Source: Massiliimalia massiliensis
Lineage (GTDB): Bacteria > Bacillota > Clostridia > Oscillospirales > Ruminococcaceae
Assembly (NCBI RefSeq): GCF_900155615.1
Contig: NZ_FUHT01000002.1
Span: forward strand, 186,001 to 250,000
Direction: 5' to 3'
Length of the DNA: 64,000 nucleotides
A model generated the notes under the pieces. The model saw nothing but the letters and a program-made list of their open reading frames with translations, did no database searches and had not been told where the DNA came from. Made by a program: the position numbers and the translations under genes. The stretch's first letter is position 1. Each line of letters begins with the position of its first letter. Positions 28,948-37,072 of this stretch are shown here, piece by piece.

Positions 28948-29006
28948 CCTATTTTTTCAAAAAATTGCATTTTGATTGATTTTCATAAAATTGCTTTTTA
29001 TCAATT

Positions 29007-29828
29007 TCAAAATTTGTCAGATTCTTGCCCGAGTCCCAAAACCGCCGGGCCAGCTCCTTTCAGACGCGCTTTTTGGGGTTGGTTTGCAAATTCAGTCATG
29101 CATCCCCAATACCGCTTCGGCATATGGTTCATCCGGCACTTTGGATTATACCGTCCCTCAATGGCAATAGCATGATAGTACATCTGCCACAGGTCCCGGT
29201 AATGCCGCTCCTCTGCCTCCGCCTCCGGCATCTGAAAATCGTCTACCGGGATCAGCTTCGCTTCGAACGGCTGATATGCGAGCATCATCCTGTGCGTCCG
29301 GTCATAGATCAAAAAGCGTTCCCCGGAAAACCGGGAGCAAAAATGTTCCCGGATCAACGGGAGGACAAAATTTTTGGGTTCAATCATGGAGATCAAGACG
29401 CCCTCGATTTCAGAAAAACGGATAAATTCCTTATAATAGTGACTCTCATTCTTTAAAAATTGTACCGCTTTGAACAAGGCGTTTACCGTATCGTTCGCCA
29501 GCATATTCATCACAGTCGCACCGTACCGGTATCCCAGCCGGAGAAAGCGCAGGAGATACAGCTCCTTCTGCTCCATACAGCTCAGGAAGGCGTCCGCTAT
29601 GAATTCAGCAGCCGCCTTTGAAATTTTCAGTGGAACAGATACAAATACCCTGTCTGCCGTCTGCGGGTTTGTATCAATATAACGCTCCGGGTATAAGGAC
29701 ATCTGTCCTTCTCCCTCCGGCCGGATATCCATGGGGATTTCGCGGCGCTGAAAGCTTTCAAACACACAGCATAAAAAGCCCTCAAACGATCCGTCATAAC
29801 GGTAAATCAAATCTGGCCTGTTAAGCAT
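29007..29828 (-). CDS. Putative DNA metabolism/repair protein (TIGR03915-type, radical-SAM partner)
   Basis: 273 residues from the ATG at 29828 (MLNRPDLIYRYDGSFEGFLCCVFE), preceded by GGAGG-like sequence; longer readings run into the upstream gene. The opening YDGSFEGFLCCVFESF and the C-terminal RYWGCMTEFANQP match the small conserved family found beside a DNA-repair radical-SAM protein (family recognised from memory; DUF4130-like). The family's biochemistry is not established; a link to base excision or uracil-DNA glycosylase-type chemistry is suggested by family naming. It overlaps the 3' end of the radical-SAM gene by 22 nt, so the two are translationally coupled and share the SOS-type promoter. 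Confidence 0.85.
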   Translation of the reverse strand: MLNRPDLIYRYDGSFEGFLCCVFESFQRREIPMDIRPEGEGQMSLYPERYIDTNPQTADRVFVSVPLKISKAAAEFIADAFLSCMEQKELYLLRFLRLGYRYGATVMNMLANDTVNALFKAVQFLKNESHYYKEFIRFSEIEGVLISMIEPKNFVLPLIREHFCSRFSGERFLIYDRTHRMMLAYQPFEAKLIPVDDFQMPEAEAEERHYRDLWQMYYHAIAIEGRYNPKCRMNHMPKRYWGCMTEFANQPQKARLKGAGPAVLGLGQESDKF

Positions 29829-31114
29829 TTCCTCACATCCTCCGTAGTATTCCGGTTCTGATCCGGGAACAGCGAAAGCTGCTCGAAGCTCTTTGGCAGC
29901 ATCTGCATCCCCCGCTCGGATAGAAGTCCGCGCAAAATGCCATCCTGAGTGATCCGCAGGCCGCGCGCGGTCTTTCCGCCGCAAAGAATAAAATACTGCG
30001 CGCGCTTGAGCACAACCCCCAGCTTTTTTAAATCCTCAAAGCGGAGTGATCCCATTCTTCGCGCAGTTAAAATTCTTTTGGCGCTTTTTACGCCGATTCC
30101 CGGTACCCGCAGCAGCATCTCATAGGAAACGCGGTTAATCTCAACCGGAAAGAGCTCCAGATGATTGACGGCCCAGTTGCACTTCGGATCAAGCGCCGGG
30201 TTGAAATTCTGATGCTCCTCATCCAGCAGCTCTTTGGCCTCAAACCCATAAAACCGCAGCAGCCAGTCCGCCTGATAGAGCCGATGCTCCCGCAAAAGCG
30301 GCGGCTTGGTGTGGACAGACGGAAGCAAGGAATGCTCCGCTACCGGCATATACGCGGAATAGAATACCCGCTTAAGGCTATACTTCTTATACAATCCTTC
30401 TGCCAGCCGCAAAATCTGATAATCGCTGTCCGGCGTGGCGCCGACAATCATCTGCGTGCTCTGGCCGGCCGGCGCAAATTTTGGCGCATTTTTGTACTGC
30501 ACAATATCGGCGGTATTCTCCTGGATTTTCCCCGAGATATAGCCCATTGGCTTTAAGATTGACGTCTTGGACTTGTCCGGCGCCAGCAGCTCCAGACTCT
30601 GCTGGCTGGGCAGCTCGATATTGATGCTCATCCGGTCTGCCAGCATTCCCAGGCGGTTAATCAGGACTCTGTCCGCGCCTGGAATCGCCTTCACATGGAT
30701 ATAGCCATGAAACCGATATTCATCGCGGAGGATGGAAAGCGCTTCAATCATCCGTTCACAGGTATCGTCCGGCGTGCGGAGAACGCCGGAGCTCAAAAAT
30801 AACCCTTCAATATAGTTGCGCCGGTAGAACTGAATTGTCAGGTCGGCCAGCTCCCGCGGTGTAAAGGCGGCGCGAGGCGTGTCATTGCTTCTCCGGTTGA
30901 CGCAGTATTTGCAGTCAAACACACAAAAGTTTGTATACAGCACCTTGAGCAGGGAGATACAGCGCCCGTCTGCGGCAAAGCTGTGGCAGATACCGCAGCT
31001 GCTGGTACTTCCCAGCTCGCCGGGCACACCCTCCCGGTCAACGCCGCTGGATGTGCAGGCTACGTCATATTTTGCAGAATCCGCCAGGATTTTCAGCTTC
31101 TCAAAGATATCCAC
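29807..31114 (-). CDS. Putative DNA modification/repair radical-SAM protein (TIGR03916-type)
   Basis: 435 residues from a GTG at 31114, chosen because GGGAGG lies 6 nt upstream; the ATG further upstream would overlap that site. The cluster motif CVFDCKYC gives C64, C68 and C71 (CxxxCxxC). Extra cysteines at about 40, 43 and 52 suggest a second metal site. The C-terminus has a helix-hairpin-helix DNA-binding motif (LLRVPGIGVKSAKRILTARR). The family is widespread in Clostridia and Bacteroidetes next to the partner gene found here; its reaction is unknown to me. A consensus promoter with an embedded LexA box supports a DNA-damage role. Confidence 0.9.
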   Translation of the reverse strand: MDIFEKLKILADSAKYDVACTSSGVDREGVPGELGSTSSCGICHSFAADGRCISLLKVLYTNFCVFDCKYCVNRRSNDTPRAAFTPRELADLTIQFYRRNYIEGLFLSSGVLRTPDDTCERMIEALSILRDEYRFHGYIHVKAIPGADRVLINRLGMLADRMSINIELPSQQSLELLAPDKSKTSILKPMGYISGKIQENTADIVQYKNAPKFAPAGQSTQMIVGATPDSDYQILRLAEGLYKKYSLKRVFYSAYMPVAEHSLLPSVHTKPPLLREHRLYQADWLLRFYGFEAKELLDEEHQNFNPALDPKCNWAVNHLELFPVEINRVSYEMLLRVPGIGVKSAKRILTARRMGSLRFEDLKKLGVVLKRAQYFILCGGKTARGLRITQDGILRGLLSERGMQMLPKSFEQLSLFPDQNRNTTEDVRKCLTGQI

Positions 31115-31145
31115 CTGAACCCTCCCTTTCATTGATGGTATTGTT

Positions 31146-31174
31146 ATTATACCACAGAACATATGTTCTTGTAA
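31146..31174 (-). promoter_or_regulatory. Promoter of the radical-SAM pair
   Basis: TTACAA (31169-31174), a 17-nt spacer and TATAAT (31146-31151) on the minus strand. The whole spacer is occupied by the LexA-box palindrome and its flanks. Confidence 0.85.
31157..31168. promoter_or_regulatory. LexA (SOS) box
   Basis: GAACATATGTTC is a perfect palindrome and a full match to the Gram-positive LexA/DinR consensus (GAAC-N4-GTTC). It lies between -35 and -10, where LexA would block polymerase. Only one such site was noticed in the window. Confidence 0.85.
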
Positions 31175-31189
31175 AGTAAAAAAATTTGA

Positions 31190-31218
31190 TTGAATTCTTA
31201 TTTTTCCTATCATATAAT
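31190..31218 (+). promoter_or_regulatory. Promoter of the Rrf2-family gene
   Basis: TTGAAT (31190-31195), a 17-nt spacer and TATAAT (31213-31218). A TTTCCTAT half-site inside the spacer matches half of the palindrome at the cysteine operon promoter, suggesting autoregulation. Confidence 0.65.
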
Positions 31219-31267
31219 AAGGGTATAGATTTCAAAAAAGTGTTTGCTGTGAAAGGACGAGAAATGC

Positions 31268-31705
31268 ATGAAAATTTCTACAAAAGGACGGTACGCGCTC
31301 CGATTGCTGGTAGATCTTGCAGAATATAATACCGGAGAAAACATCAGCCTCAAGGATATTGCCGCGCGCCAGGAAATCTCCTTTAAATATCTGGAACAGA
31401 TTATTACCATGCTTAACCGGGCAGGACTGGTCAGAAGTGTACGCGGCCCGCAGGGCGGTTATCGTCTCGCCAAAAGGCCTGAGGAATATACGGTAGGGGA
31501 AATCCTGCGGCTGACCGAAGGGAGCCTCGCGCCGGTTTCCTGTCTCGATGAGAAGGAAAACAATTGTCCCCGCAAGGAGGAATGTGCTACGATAGAGCTG
31601 TGGCAGGAACTCTACCAGGCTATTCTGGGTGTTGTTGACCATACAACCCTGGCTGATCTGGTAGAAAATAAAAAGCGGAAAATAGGATATGACTTCATGA
31701 TTTAA
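31268..31705 (+). CDS. Rrf2-family transcriptional regulator (CymR/IscR-like)
   Basis: 145 residues with the Rrf2 start MKISTKGRYALRLLVDLA, winged helix (LKDIAARQEISFKYLEQII) and wing (GPQGGYRLAKR). Three cysteines (92, 100, 106) lie where IscR-type proteins bind an Fe-S cluster; CymR proteins lack such a set. The neighbours are sulfur-assimilation genes, whose promoter carries a matching palindrome, so a cysteine or Fe-S-responsive repressor is the most likely role. AAAGGA precedes the ATG. It is divergent from the SOS-type radical-SAM promoter. Confidence 0.9.
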   Translation: MKISTKGRYALRLLVDLAEYNTGENISLKDIAARQEISFKYLEQIITMLNRAGLVRSVRGPQGGYRLAKRPEEYTVGEILRLTEGSLAPVSCLDEKENNCPRKEECATIELWQELYQAILGVVDHTTLADLVENKKRKIGYDFMI

Positions 31706-31761
31706 CAAGAGATATGCGTTATGATAATTCTGATCCCGGGCAGCCCACACATCATGAAAGT

Positions 31762-31876
31762 GCTGGCAGTATAAAAACCGCCAGTCAACGGCTATTGCAT
31801 TCAGGAGCAACGCAGGAGCCTTGCCATGTAACAATACGGTCTGCATTGCCTGTTGACCGGCGGGCAGTATGAAGCC
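31762..31876. repeat. Long imperfect stem in the rrf2-cys spacer
   Basis: CCGCCAGTCAACGG (31778-31791) pairs with CTGTTGACCGGCGG (31850-31863) at 12 of 14 positions, and pairing extends inward to about 17 of 22. The element is flanked by direct GCAGTAT copies. It could be a structured RNA, a palindromic repeat or a relic mobile element. The rest of 31706-31996 shows no gene. Confidence 0.5.
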
Positions 31877-31996
31877 TCAATTTAGATTTCCGTTCAGGAT
31901 ATTTCGTATTTTCCCTATATTTCAAATAAATTTTTCCCTCTAATTATAGAATTTTCCGATTCCTTGGAGGCTGTAATAATTTTTTCTATCAAACAG

Positions 31997-32025
31997 TTGA
32001 CAAATCCAAATAGATTGGTTATAAT
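31997..32025 (+). promoter_or_regulatory. Consensus promoter of the cysteine/methionine operon
   Basis: TTGACA (31997-32002), a 17-nt spacer and TATAAT (32020-32025); both hexamers are perfect. Confidence 0.92.
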
Positions 32026-32036
32026 CAATTCATATT

Positions 32037-32050
32037 AATCCTATAGGAAA
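32037..32050. promoter_or_regulatory. Putative Rrf2-type operator
   Basis: AATCCTATAGGAAA contains the perfect 10-bp palindrome TCCTATAGGA. It starts a few bases after the predicted transcription start, a repressing position. CymR-like regulators bind AT-flanked sites of this kind; assignment to the adjacent regulator is inference. Confidence 0.5.
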
Positions 32051-32072
32051 TATAAAAAATAATGATGAAAGG

Positions 32073-32134
32073 GGCTGTTTCGATGCTAACGCTTGAACGA
32101 ATCAAAACCCGGCTGTGTCATTGGAGAAACAGCC
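32073..32134 (+). promoter_or_regulatory. Attenuator-like alternative hairpins
   Basis: GGCTGTTTC (32073-32081) is fully complementary to GAAACAGCC (32126-32134). A second copy, GGCTGT (32111-32116), can pair with the last six bases of the same segment to make a local hairpin followed by a U-rich stretch. The two structures exclude each other, and both overlap the leader peptide gene. Confidence 0.5.
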
Positions 32135-32157
32135 GAATGTGTCTTTCTTTTCATTAG
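32083..32157 (+). CDS. 24-residue cysteine-containing leader peptide
   Basis: A short frame with a good ribosome site (AAAGGGG, 8 nt upstream of the ATG) lies between the promoter and the first sulfur gene. The peptide has two Cys codons (positions 12 and 20) in the motif LCHWRNSRMC. It overlaps alternative hairpins, so ribosome position on the Cys codons could decide whether transcription or translation of the downstream genes goes on. Function is inferred from position and composition; conservation has not been tested. Confidence 0.55.
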   Translation: MLTLERIKTRLCHWRNSRMCLSFH

Positions 32158-32197
32158 AACGTAAACTGTTATTGTGAAAGAAAGAGAGACGATATTC

Positions 32198-33487
32198 ATG
32201 AACAAGAATCACCGCAGCTATCATTTTGAAACCCTCCAGCTACATGTTGGACAGGAACAGGCCGACCCCGCAACAGGTGCAAGAGCTGTCCCTATCTATC
32301 AAACCTCTTCCTATGTTTTTCAGAACAGCGAGCATGCCGCCGCAAGGTTCGGCTTATCGGATGCCGGCAATATCTACGGACGGCTCGGCAATCCGACACA
32401 GGACGTATTTGAGCAGCGAATCGCCGCACTAGAGGGCGGGGCTGCTGCGCTGGCGGTTTCCTCCGGCGCTGCCGCCATCACCTATTCACTTCAGGCCCTG
32501 GCGCATGCCGGCGACCATATCGTAGCAGAAAAAACCCTCTATGGCGGAAGCTACAATCTCCTGGCGCACACCTTTCCAGAATACGGTATTTCCACCACCT
32601 TTGTTGAGCCGGATGACCCGTCTAATTTCGAAGAAGCGATCCAGGAGAACACCAAGGCGGTCTTTATTGAAGCCCTGGGCAATCCGAACAGCAACATCGT
32701 GGATATTGAAGCGATTGCCGACATCGCCCACCGGCACGGCATTCCCCTGGTGATCGATAATACCTTTGCCACCCCTTACCTGCTCCGGCCTATTGAGTAC
32801 GGCGCGGATATCGTTGTACATTCCGCTACAAAATTTATCGGCGGCCACGGCACGGCAATCGGCGGTGTAATTGTGGACAGCGGAAAGTTTGACTGGAAGG
32901 CCTCCGGGAGGTTCCCCTCCCTTTCCCAGCCTGATCCGAGCTACCACGGCCTGGTTTTTGCCGATGCGGCCGGCTCTGCCGCTTTCGTCACCAGAATCCG
33001 CGCTGTCCTTCTCCGCGATACCGGCGCTACCATTTCCCCGTTCCATTCTTTTCTCTTTTTACAGGGGCTTGAAACCCTATCTCTTCGGGTGGAACGGCAT
33101 GTCGAAAACAGTCTGAAGGTGGTCGAGTTCTTAAACCAGCACCCGTCTGTCGAACGGGTCAACCATCCATCCCTGCCGGACAGTCCAAGCTTCCCGCTCT
33201 ATCAGAAATATTTTCCGAATGGGGCCGGTTCCATCTTTACCTTTGAAATCAAGGGCGGAGAGGAAGAAGCAAAAGCATTCATCGACCGGCTGGAGATCTT
33301 CTCCCTTCTGGCCAATGTGGCAGACGTAAAATCACTGGCGATTCATCCCGCCTCCACCACTCATTCCCAGATGAGCCGCGATGAGCTTCAGGCATCCGGA
33401 ATTAAGCCGAATACCATCCGGCTGTCCATCGGTACAGAGCATATTGACGACATCCTCTATGATTTAGAGGTTGCATTTCAAAAATAA
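32198..33487 (+). CDS. metY: O-acetylhomoserine sulfhydrylase (MetY-type, PLP)
   Basis: 429 residues from the ATG at 32198 (GAGAG 9 nt upstream). A Cys/Met-metabolism PLP enzyme: the PLP-binding lysine lies in [13 protein letters not shown], and the substrate loop ([15 protein letters not shown]) and C-terminal [12 protein letters not shown] are characteristic. The length and the GGHGTAIGG segment favour O-acetylhomoserine sulfhydrylase, which makes homocysteine from sulfide and O-acetylhomoserine, over cystathionine gamma-synthase; O-acetylserine activity is also possible. It is first in a block with cysK behind a leader peptide and an Rrf2-like site. Confidence 0.9.
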   Translation: MNKNHRSYHFETLQLHVGQEQADPATGARAVPIYQTSSYVFQNSEHAAARFGLSDAGNIYGRLGNPTQDVFEQRIAALEGGAAALAVSSGAAAITYSLQALAHAGDHIVAEKTLYGGSYNLLAHTFPEYGISTTFVEPDDPSNFEEAIQENTKAVFIEALGNPNSNIVDIEAIADIAHRHGIPLVIDNTFATPYLLRPIEYGADIVVHSATKFIGGHGTAIGGVIVDSGKFDWKASGRFPSLSQPDPSYHGLVFADAAGSAAFVTRIRAVLLRDTGATISPFHSFLFLQGLETLSLRVERHVENSLKVVEFLNQHPSVERVNHPSLPDSPSFPLYQKYFPNGAGSIFTFEIKGGEEEAKAFIDRLEIFSLLANVADVKSLAIHPASTTHSQMSRDELQASGIKPNTIRLSIGTEHIDDILYDLEVAFQK

Positions 33488-33679
33488 CATGATAAGATAA
33501 ATAGTATAGAGCTGGCGCCGCTGTATCAGAATACTTCATATACTGTGTGTTAACCCTTTGGCGTCAAGAATGTGGTAAAAAGGCAAAGGGAGAAGCAGAG
33601 TAAGAAAATAGAAATCTGTTCGTATACTTTATGAACTCACAGAAAGGAAGCCTTTGCACAGCAAGGGCAAGGTGATATT

Positions 33680-34609
33680 ATGGCTAAGATTTACCAGAAC
33701 CTCACAGAACTGATTGGAAACACTCCATTATTAGAGCTGTCCCATTACGAAAAGGCTCATCAGCTTGGCGGAAGGGTCATTGCAAAGCTGGAATATTTTA
33801 ATCCGGCGGGAAGCGCCAAAGACCGGATCGCAAAAGCGATGGTCGATGACGCGGAAGCGCGGGGCGTATTAAAGGAAGGCTCCGTTATTATTGAGCCAAC
33901 CAGTGGCAATACCGGGATTGGGCTGGCCTCCGTTGCAACGGCAAGAGGCTACCGCGTGATTCTGACAATGCCGGAAACGATGAGTGTAGAACGGCGCAAC
34001 CTTCTGAAGGCCTACGGAGCGGAGCTGGTCCTGACAGAAGGCTCCAAGGGGATGAACGGCGCGATTGCGAAAGCAAAAGAACTCGCGGAAGAAATCCCTC
34101 ATTCTTTTATCCCCTCCCAGTTCGAGAACCCGGCTAACCCGGCAATCCACAAGGCGACAACCGGCCCGGAAATCTGGCGCGATACCGACGGCCAGGTCGA
34201 CCTGCTCGTAGCCGGCGTCGGAACCGGCGGAACGCTTTCCGGAGCGGGTGCTTACCTGAAGGAACAGAACCCAAAGGTCAAGGTTGTAGCAGTGGAGCCG
34301 GCCGCGTCTCCGGTGCTTTCCAAAGGTACTCCAGGGCCGCATAAAATTCAGGGGATTGGCGCGGGCTTTGTGCCTAAAACGCTTAACACCCATATTTATG
34401 ACGAAATTATCACAGTATCAAATGAGGACGCCCTCCAGACTACACGTGAAATCGCAAAGCTGGAAGGCTTGCTGGTCGGAATTTCCTCTGGGGCCGCGGT
34501 GTGGGCGGCCGCGGAGCTGGCCAAACGACCGGAAAACAAGGGGAAACGGATTGTGGTTGTCCTGCCGGATACCGGCGAACGCTATCTTTCTATTATTAAC
34601 GCCGATTAA
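33680..34609 (+). CDS. cysK: Cysteine synthase A (O-acetylserine sulfhydrylase)
   Basis: 309 residues. The PLP lysine is in [11 protein letters not shown]; the substrate loop [11 protein letters not shown] and the phosphate-binding [10 protein letters not shown] are intact; the C-terminal [13 protein letters not shown] is typical. It makes cysteine from O-acetylserine and sulfide. AAGGTG precedes the ATG. The 190-bp gap after metY shows no clear terminator or second promoter, so readthrough from the upstream promoter is likely. Confidence 0.97.
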   Translation: MAKIYQNLTELIGNTPLLELSHYEKAHQLGGRVIAKLEYFNPAGSAKDRIAKAMVDDAEARGVLKEGSVIIEPTSGNTGIGLASVATARGYRVILTMPETMSVERRNLLKAYGAELVLTEGSKGMNGAIAKAKELAEEIPHSFIPSQFENPANPAIHKATTGPEIWRDTDGQVDLLVAGVGTGGTLSGAGAYLKEQNPKVKVVAVEPAASPVLSKGTPGPHKIQGIGAGFVPKTLNTHIYDEIITVSNEDALQTTREIAKLEGLLVGISSGAAVWAAAELAKRPENKGKRIVVVLPDTGERYLSIINAD

Positions 34610-34621
34610 GGAGCGCTGCTT

Positions 34622-35146
34622 TTGAAGGTTCAGATTGTAAAAGGAACGGAAAAGGATTTAGATGAGCTGGTAAGGCTTTACGATGCTGTGAATGAACATC
34701 TGCAGGGCCGTTTCTGCCTGGGCTGGAGAAAGGGGCAATACCCCACCCGCTCTGTAGCGGAGAATGCCCTTAAGGAAGGCGGGCTCTTCATTGCAAAGAT
34801 AAACCGTGCCATCGCCGGAACGATGATCCTCAACCATCAATGTGTCCGGGGATACCAGCAGGTTAACTGGCAGTGCGGCGCAGCGCCGCAGGAGGTTCTG
34901 ATTTTGCATACCCTTGCCATCCACCCGGATTACATGCGGCATCATATTGGAAGAAAGCTGCTGGAACACGCCTGTTCCTATGGAAAAAGGCATGGGCAAA
35001 AAGCTATCCGGCTCGATGTTTCTGAGGAGAACCTTCCGGCAATCCGGCTTTATAAGCAGCTCGGCTTTGCTCATATGGCAACGCTGGATTTGGGCTATGG
35101 ATTCCCTCTGTCCTGGCCGTTTGAGCTATATGAACGGGTGCTGTAG
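34622..35146 (+). CDS. GNAT-family N-acetyltransferase downstream of cysK
   Basis: 174 residues from a TTG start with AAGGAG 8 nt upstream, 13 nt after the cysK stop, so it is almost certainly cotranscribed. The acetyl-CoA loop is HHIGRKLLEHACSYG after the strand VLILHTLAIHPDY, and the terminal strand has LDVSEENLPAIRLYKQLGF. The substrate is unknown. It is not a serine acetyltransferase of the CysE hexapeptide type, but its position suggests an amino-acid-related acceptor (inference). Confidence 0.88.
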   Translation: MKVQIVKGTEKDLDELVRLYDAVNEHLQGRFCLGWRKGQYPTRSVAENALKEGGLFIAKINRAIAGTMILNHQCVRGYQQVNWQCGAAPQEVLILHTLAIHPDYMRHHIGRKLLEHACSYGKRHGQKAIRLDVSEENLPAIRLYKQLGFAHMATLDLGYGFPLSWPFELYERVL

Positions 35147-35169
35147 CATTCATTTAACAGAACTAAAAA

Positions 35170-35205
35170 ACATGACGGCTCTGCGGGTTTTTCCCGCAGG
35201 GACGT
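35170..35205 (-). terminator. Probable terminator after pepF
   Basis: CTGCGGG and CCCGCAG pair around AAAAA on the minus strand, and a run of six U follows after a short interval. It lies between the convergent GNAT and pepF genes. Confidence 0.6.
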
Positions 35206-35222
35206 TCTGCATTGGTATCATT

Positions 35223-36995
35223 TTATTCAGCCTGGAGCGCTTTGAGCTGTGCAAGGGTATCGCGGAATACCTGCGCGGTCGCCAGCACCGGCTGCGGACT
35301 TGCCATATCCACTCCGGCAACCTTGAGCATTTCGATGGGATGCAGGCTGCTCCCGCCGCAGAGAAATTTGCGGTAATCCCTGACCGCCGGCTCACCCAGC
35401 GTGAAAATGCGGTCTGCAATTGCAGTTGCCGCCGCAATTCCCGTCGCATACTGATAAACATAGAATGCAGTATAGAAATGCGGAATTCTTTCCCATTCAT
35501 TGCAAAGCTCCGGGTCAACTGCAAACCGCTCCCCATAATACTGCCGGTTCAGCTCACCGTGCAGTCTGGAAAGTTCTTCGGGCAGGAGCGGCTTTCCTTC
35601 TTCCACCCATTGATGCGTCTGCTGTTCAAAGGCCGCAAACATTGTCTGCCGGTAAAAGGTAGAGCGCAGGTCGTTGAGCTTCTTATCAAGCAGGAGACAT
35701 TGCTCTTCCTTGGAGGAGGCGTGCCGGAACAGGTAATCGCTCAGGAGCTGCTCGTTCAGCGTGGAGGCAACCTCTGCACAAAAAATACTATATCCCGAAT
35801 AGACATAGGGCTGATTCCGGCAGCTAAAATAGGTGTGCATCGAATGTCCCAATTCATGTGCCAGCGTAAAGACATCGTCCAGCGTCCCGGTAAAGTTTAA
35901 CAGGACATAGGGATAAGAGGTATAGGATCCGGTGGAATAGGCTCCGGTTCTTTTATTATCGCGCGGATAAACATCGATCCATCGTTCTGCAAAAGCGCGG
36001 CGTACCAGCGCAGTATAATCGCTTCCCAGCACCGCAGTCGCTTCCAATACAAGCTGCTGTGCCTCCTCATAGGTGTATTTGCGGTCACCCTCGGAAACCA
36101 GGGGAACAAACAGGTCATAAAAATGAAGCGCGTCAAGTCCCATTTTTCCCCTGCGGTATTCAACATATTCGTGCATCGGCGCCACATTCTGCCCCACAGT
36201 TTCAATGAGGTTGTCATAAACCTCCTCCGGGATATGGTTATGAAACAGCTTCATAGCCCTAGCGCTTGGATAACGGCGGTTTTTGGCCGTAAAGCAGTCG
36301 TCCTTCACAGAGCCATAGTAAATAGAAGTGATCGTGTTCCGATAGTTCCCGTAGGTTCCAAGCAGCGCTTTGAAATAAGCCTCCCGGAAGGAACGGTCGT
36401 AGCTCATCAGGGCAGTATGGTAATTTGCCTCTGAAGCAGCAAACTCTCTCCCATCCGGCGCGGTAATTTTCGGGAAAGCCAGGTCATTGATCACCAAATC
36501 CTCAAAAATCTTGCTGAAGGAGGCGCCCATATCATTCATCCGCACCATCATCTGCTCCATCACATCTGAAAGAATGTGTTTTTTCTTTGCAAAAAAATCC
36601 TCCGCAAAAGAGGCGTAGCAGGCAAGCTCAGGACATTCGCCGCAGTACTCCTTAAAGTCCTCCGGTGTATACTGCATTAGCTCCGGCGCCAGGAACGACA
36701 GCTTTTCCCCTATTGCAGTAGCGGTATTCTGTGCCGTTTCATACAGCTTTTTCGCCTCGCTGTCCGCCATATTCTGGTCAAAATTGGAGTTGGCAAATAC
36801 CACAAGGTGATATAGTTTCTGATCCAGCCCAAAATACTGCTGTGCTGTTTTCAGCAGTGCCTGTGCATTTTCTGCACAATGACCCTTCCGCGCAGCCAAT
36901 TCCCCGCACAGATGCTCAGTCTCCTTGAGGTCCTCATACCACAACGCATCCGTCGGGTACATTTTCCGCAAATTCCACCGAGTTTGTTCTTCCAT
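35223..36995 (-). CDS. pepF: Oligoendopeptidase F (M3 family)
   Basis: 590 residues from the ATG at 36995 (GGAG upstream). The zinc metalloprotease motif HELGH is in FTLAHELGHSMHTYFS, with the downstream Glu in YSIFCAEVASTLNE as third ligand. Length and the opening NLRKMYPTDALWYEDL fit the PepF/M3B subfamily, cytosolic enzymes that cut 7-17-residue peptides. It lies downstream of sbcDC in the same direction with a 77-bp gap, so it may be partly cotranscribed. Confidence 0.95.
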   Translation of the reverse strand: MEEQTRWNLRKMYPTDALWYEDLKETEHLCGELAARKGHCAENAQALLKTAQQYFGLDQKLYHLVVFANSNFDQNMADSEAKKLYETAQNTATAIGEKLSFLAPELMQYTPEDFKEYCGECPELACYASFAEDFFAKKKHILSDVMEQMMVRMNDMGASFSKIFEDLVINDLAFPKITAPDGREFAASEANYHTALMSYDRSFREAYFKALLGTYGNYRNTITSIYYGSVKDDCFTAKNRRYPSARAMKLFHNHIPEEVYDNLIETVGQNVAPMHEYVEYRRGKMGLDALHFYDLFVPLVSEGDRKYTYEEAQQLVLEATAVLGSDYTALVRRAFAERWIDVYPRDNKRTGAYSTGSYTSYPYVLLNFTGTLDDVFTLAHELGHSMHTYFSCRNQPYVYSGYSIFCAEVASTLNEQLLSDYLFRHASSKEEQCLLLDKKLNDLRSTFYRQTMFAAFEQQTHQWVEEGKPLLPEELSRLHGELNRQYYGERFAVDPELCNEWERIPHFYTAFYVYQYATGIAAATAIADRIFTLGEPAVRDYRKFLCGGSSLHPIEMLKVAGVDMASPQPVLATAQVFRDTLAQLKALQAE

Positions 36996-37072
36996 CCTAT
37001 CTCCATCCTTTCTTTCGTTACCCTTATAGTATATCCGATCCTGCGGATTTGATATACGAATATTCTGAAAAT

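Noticed and set aside
31232-31846. 204-codon minus-strand frame over the Rrf2 gene
   Set aside because: The plus-strand frame has clear Rrf2 motifs and a promoter; the antisense frame has neither ribosome site nor family features.
31706-32197. S-box (SAM) riboswitch or T-box in the sulfur-operon leader
   Set aside because: I see none of the conserved S-box or T-box sequence elements; the leader is better explained by a peptide and competing hairpins.
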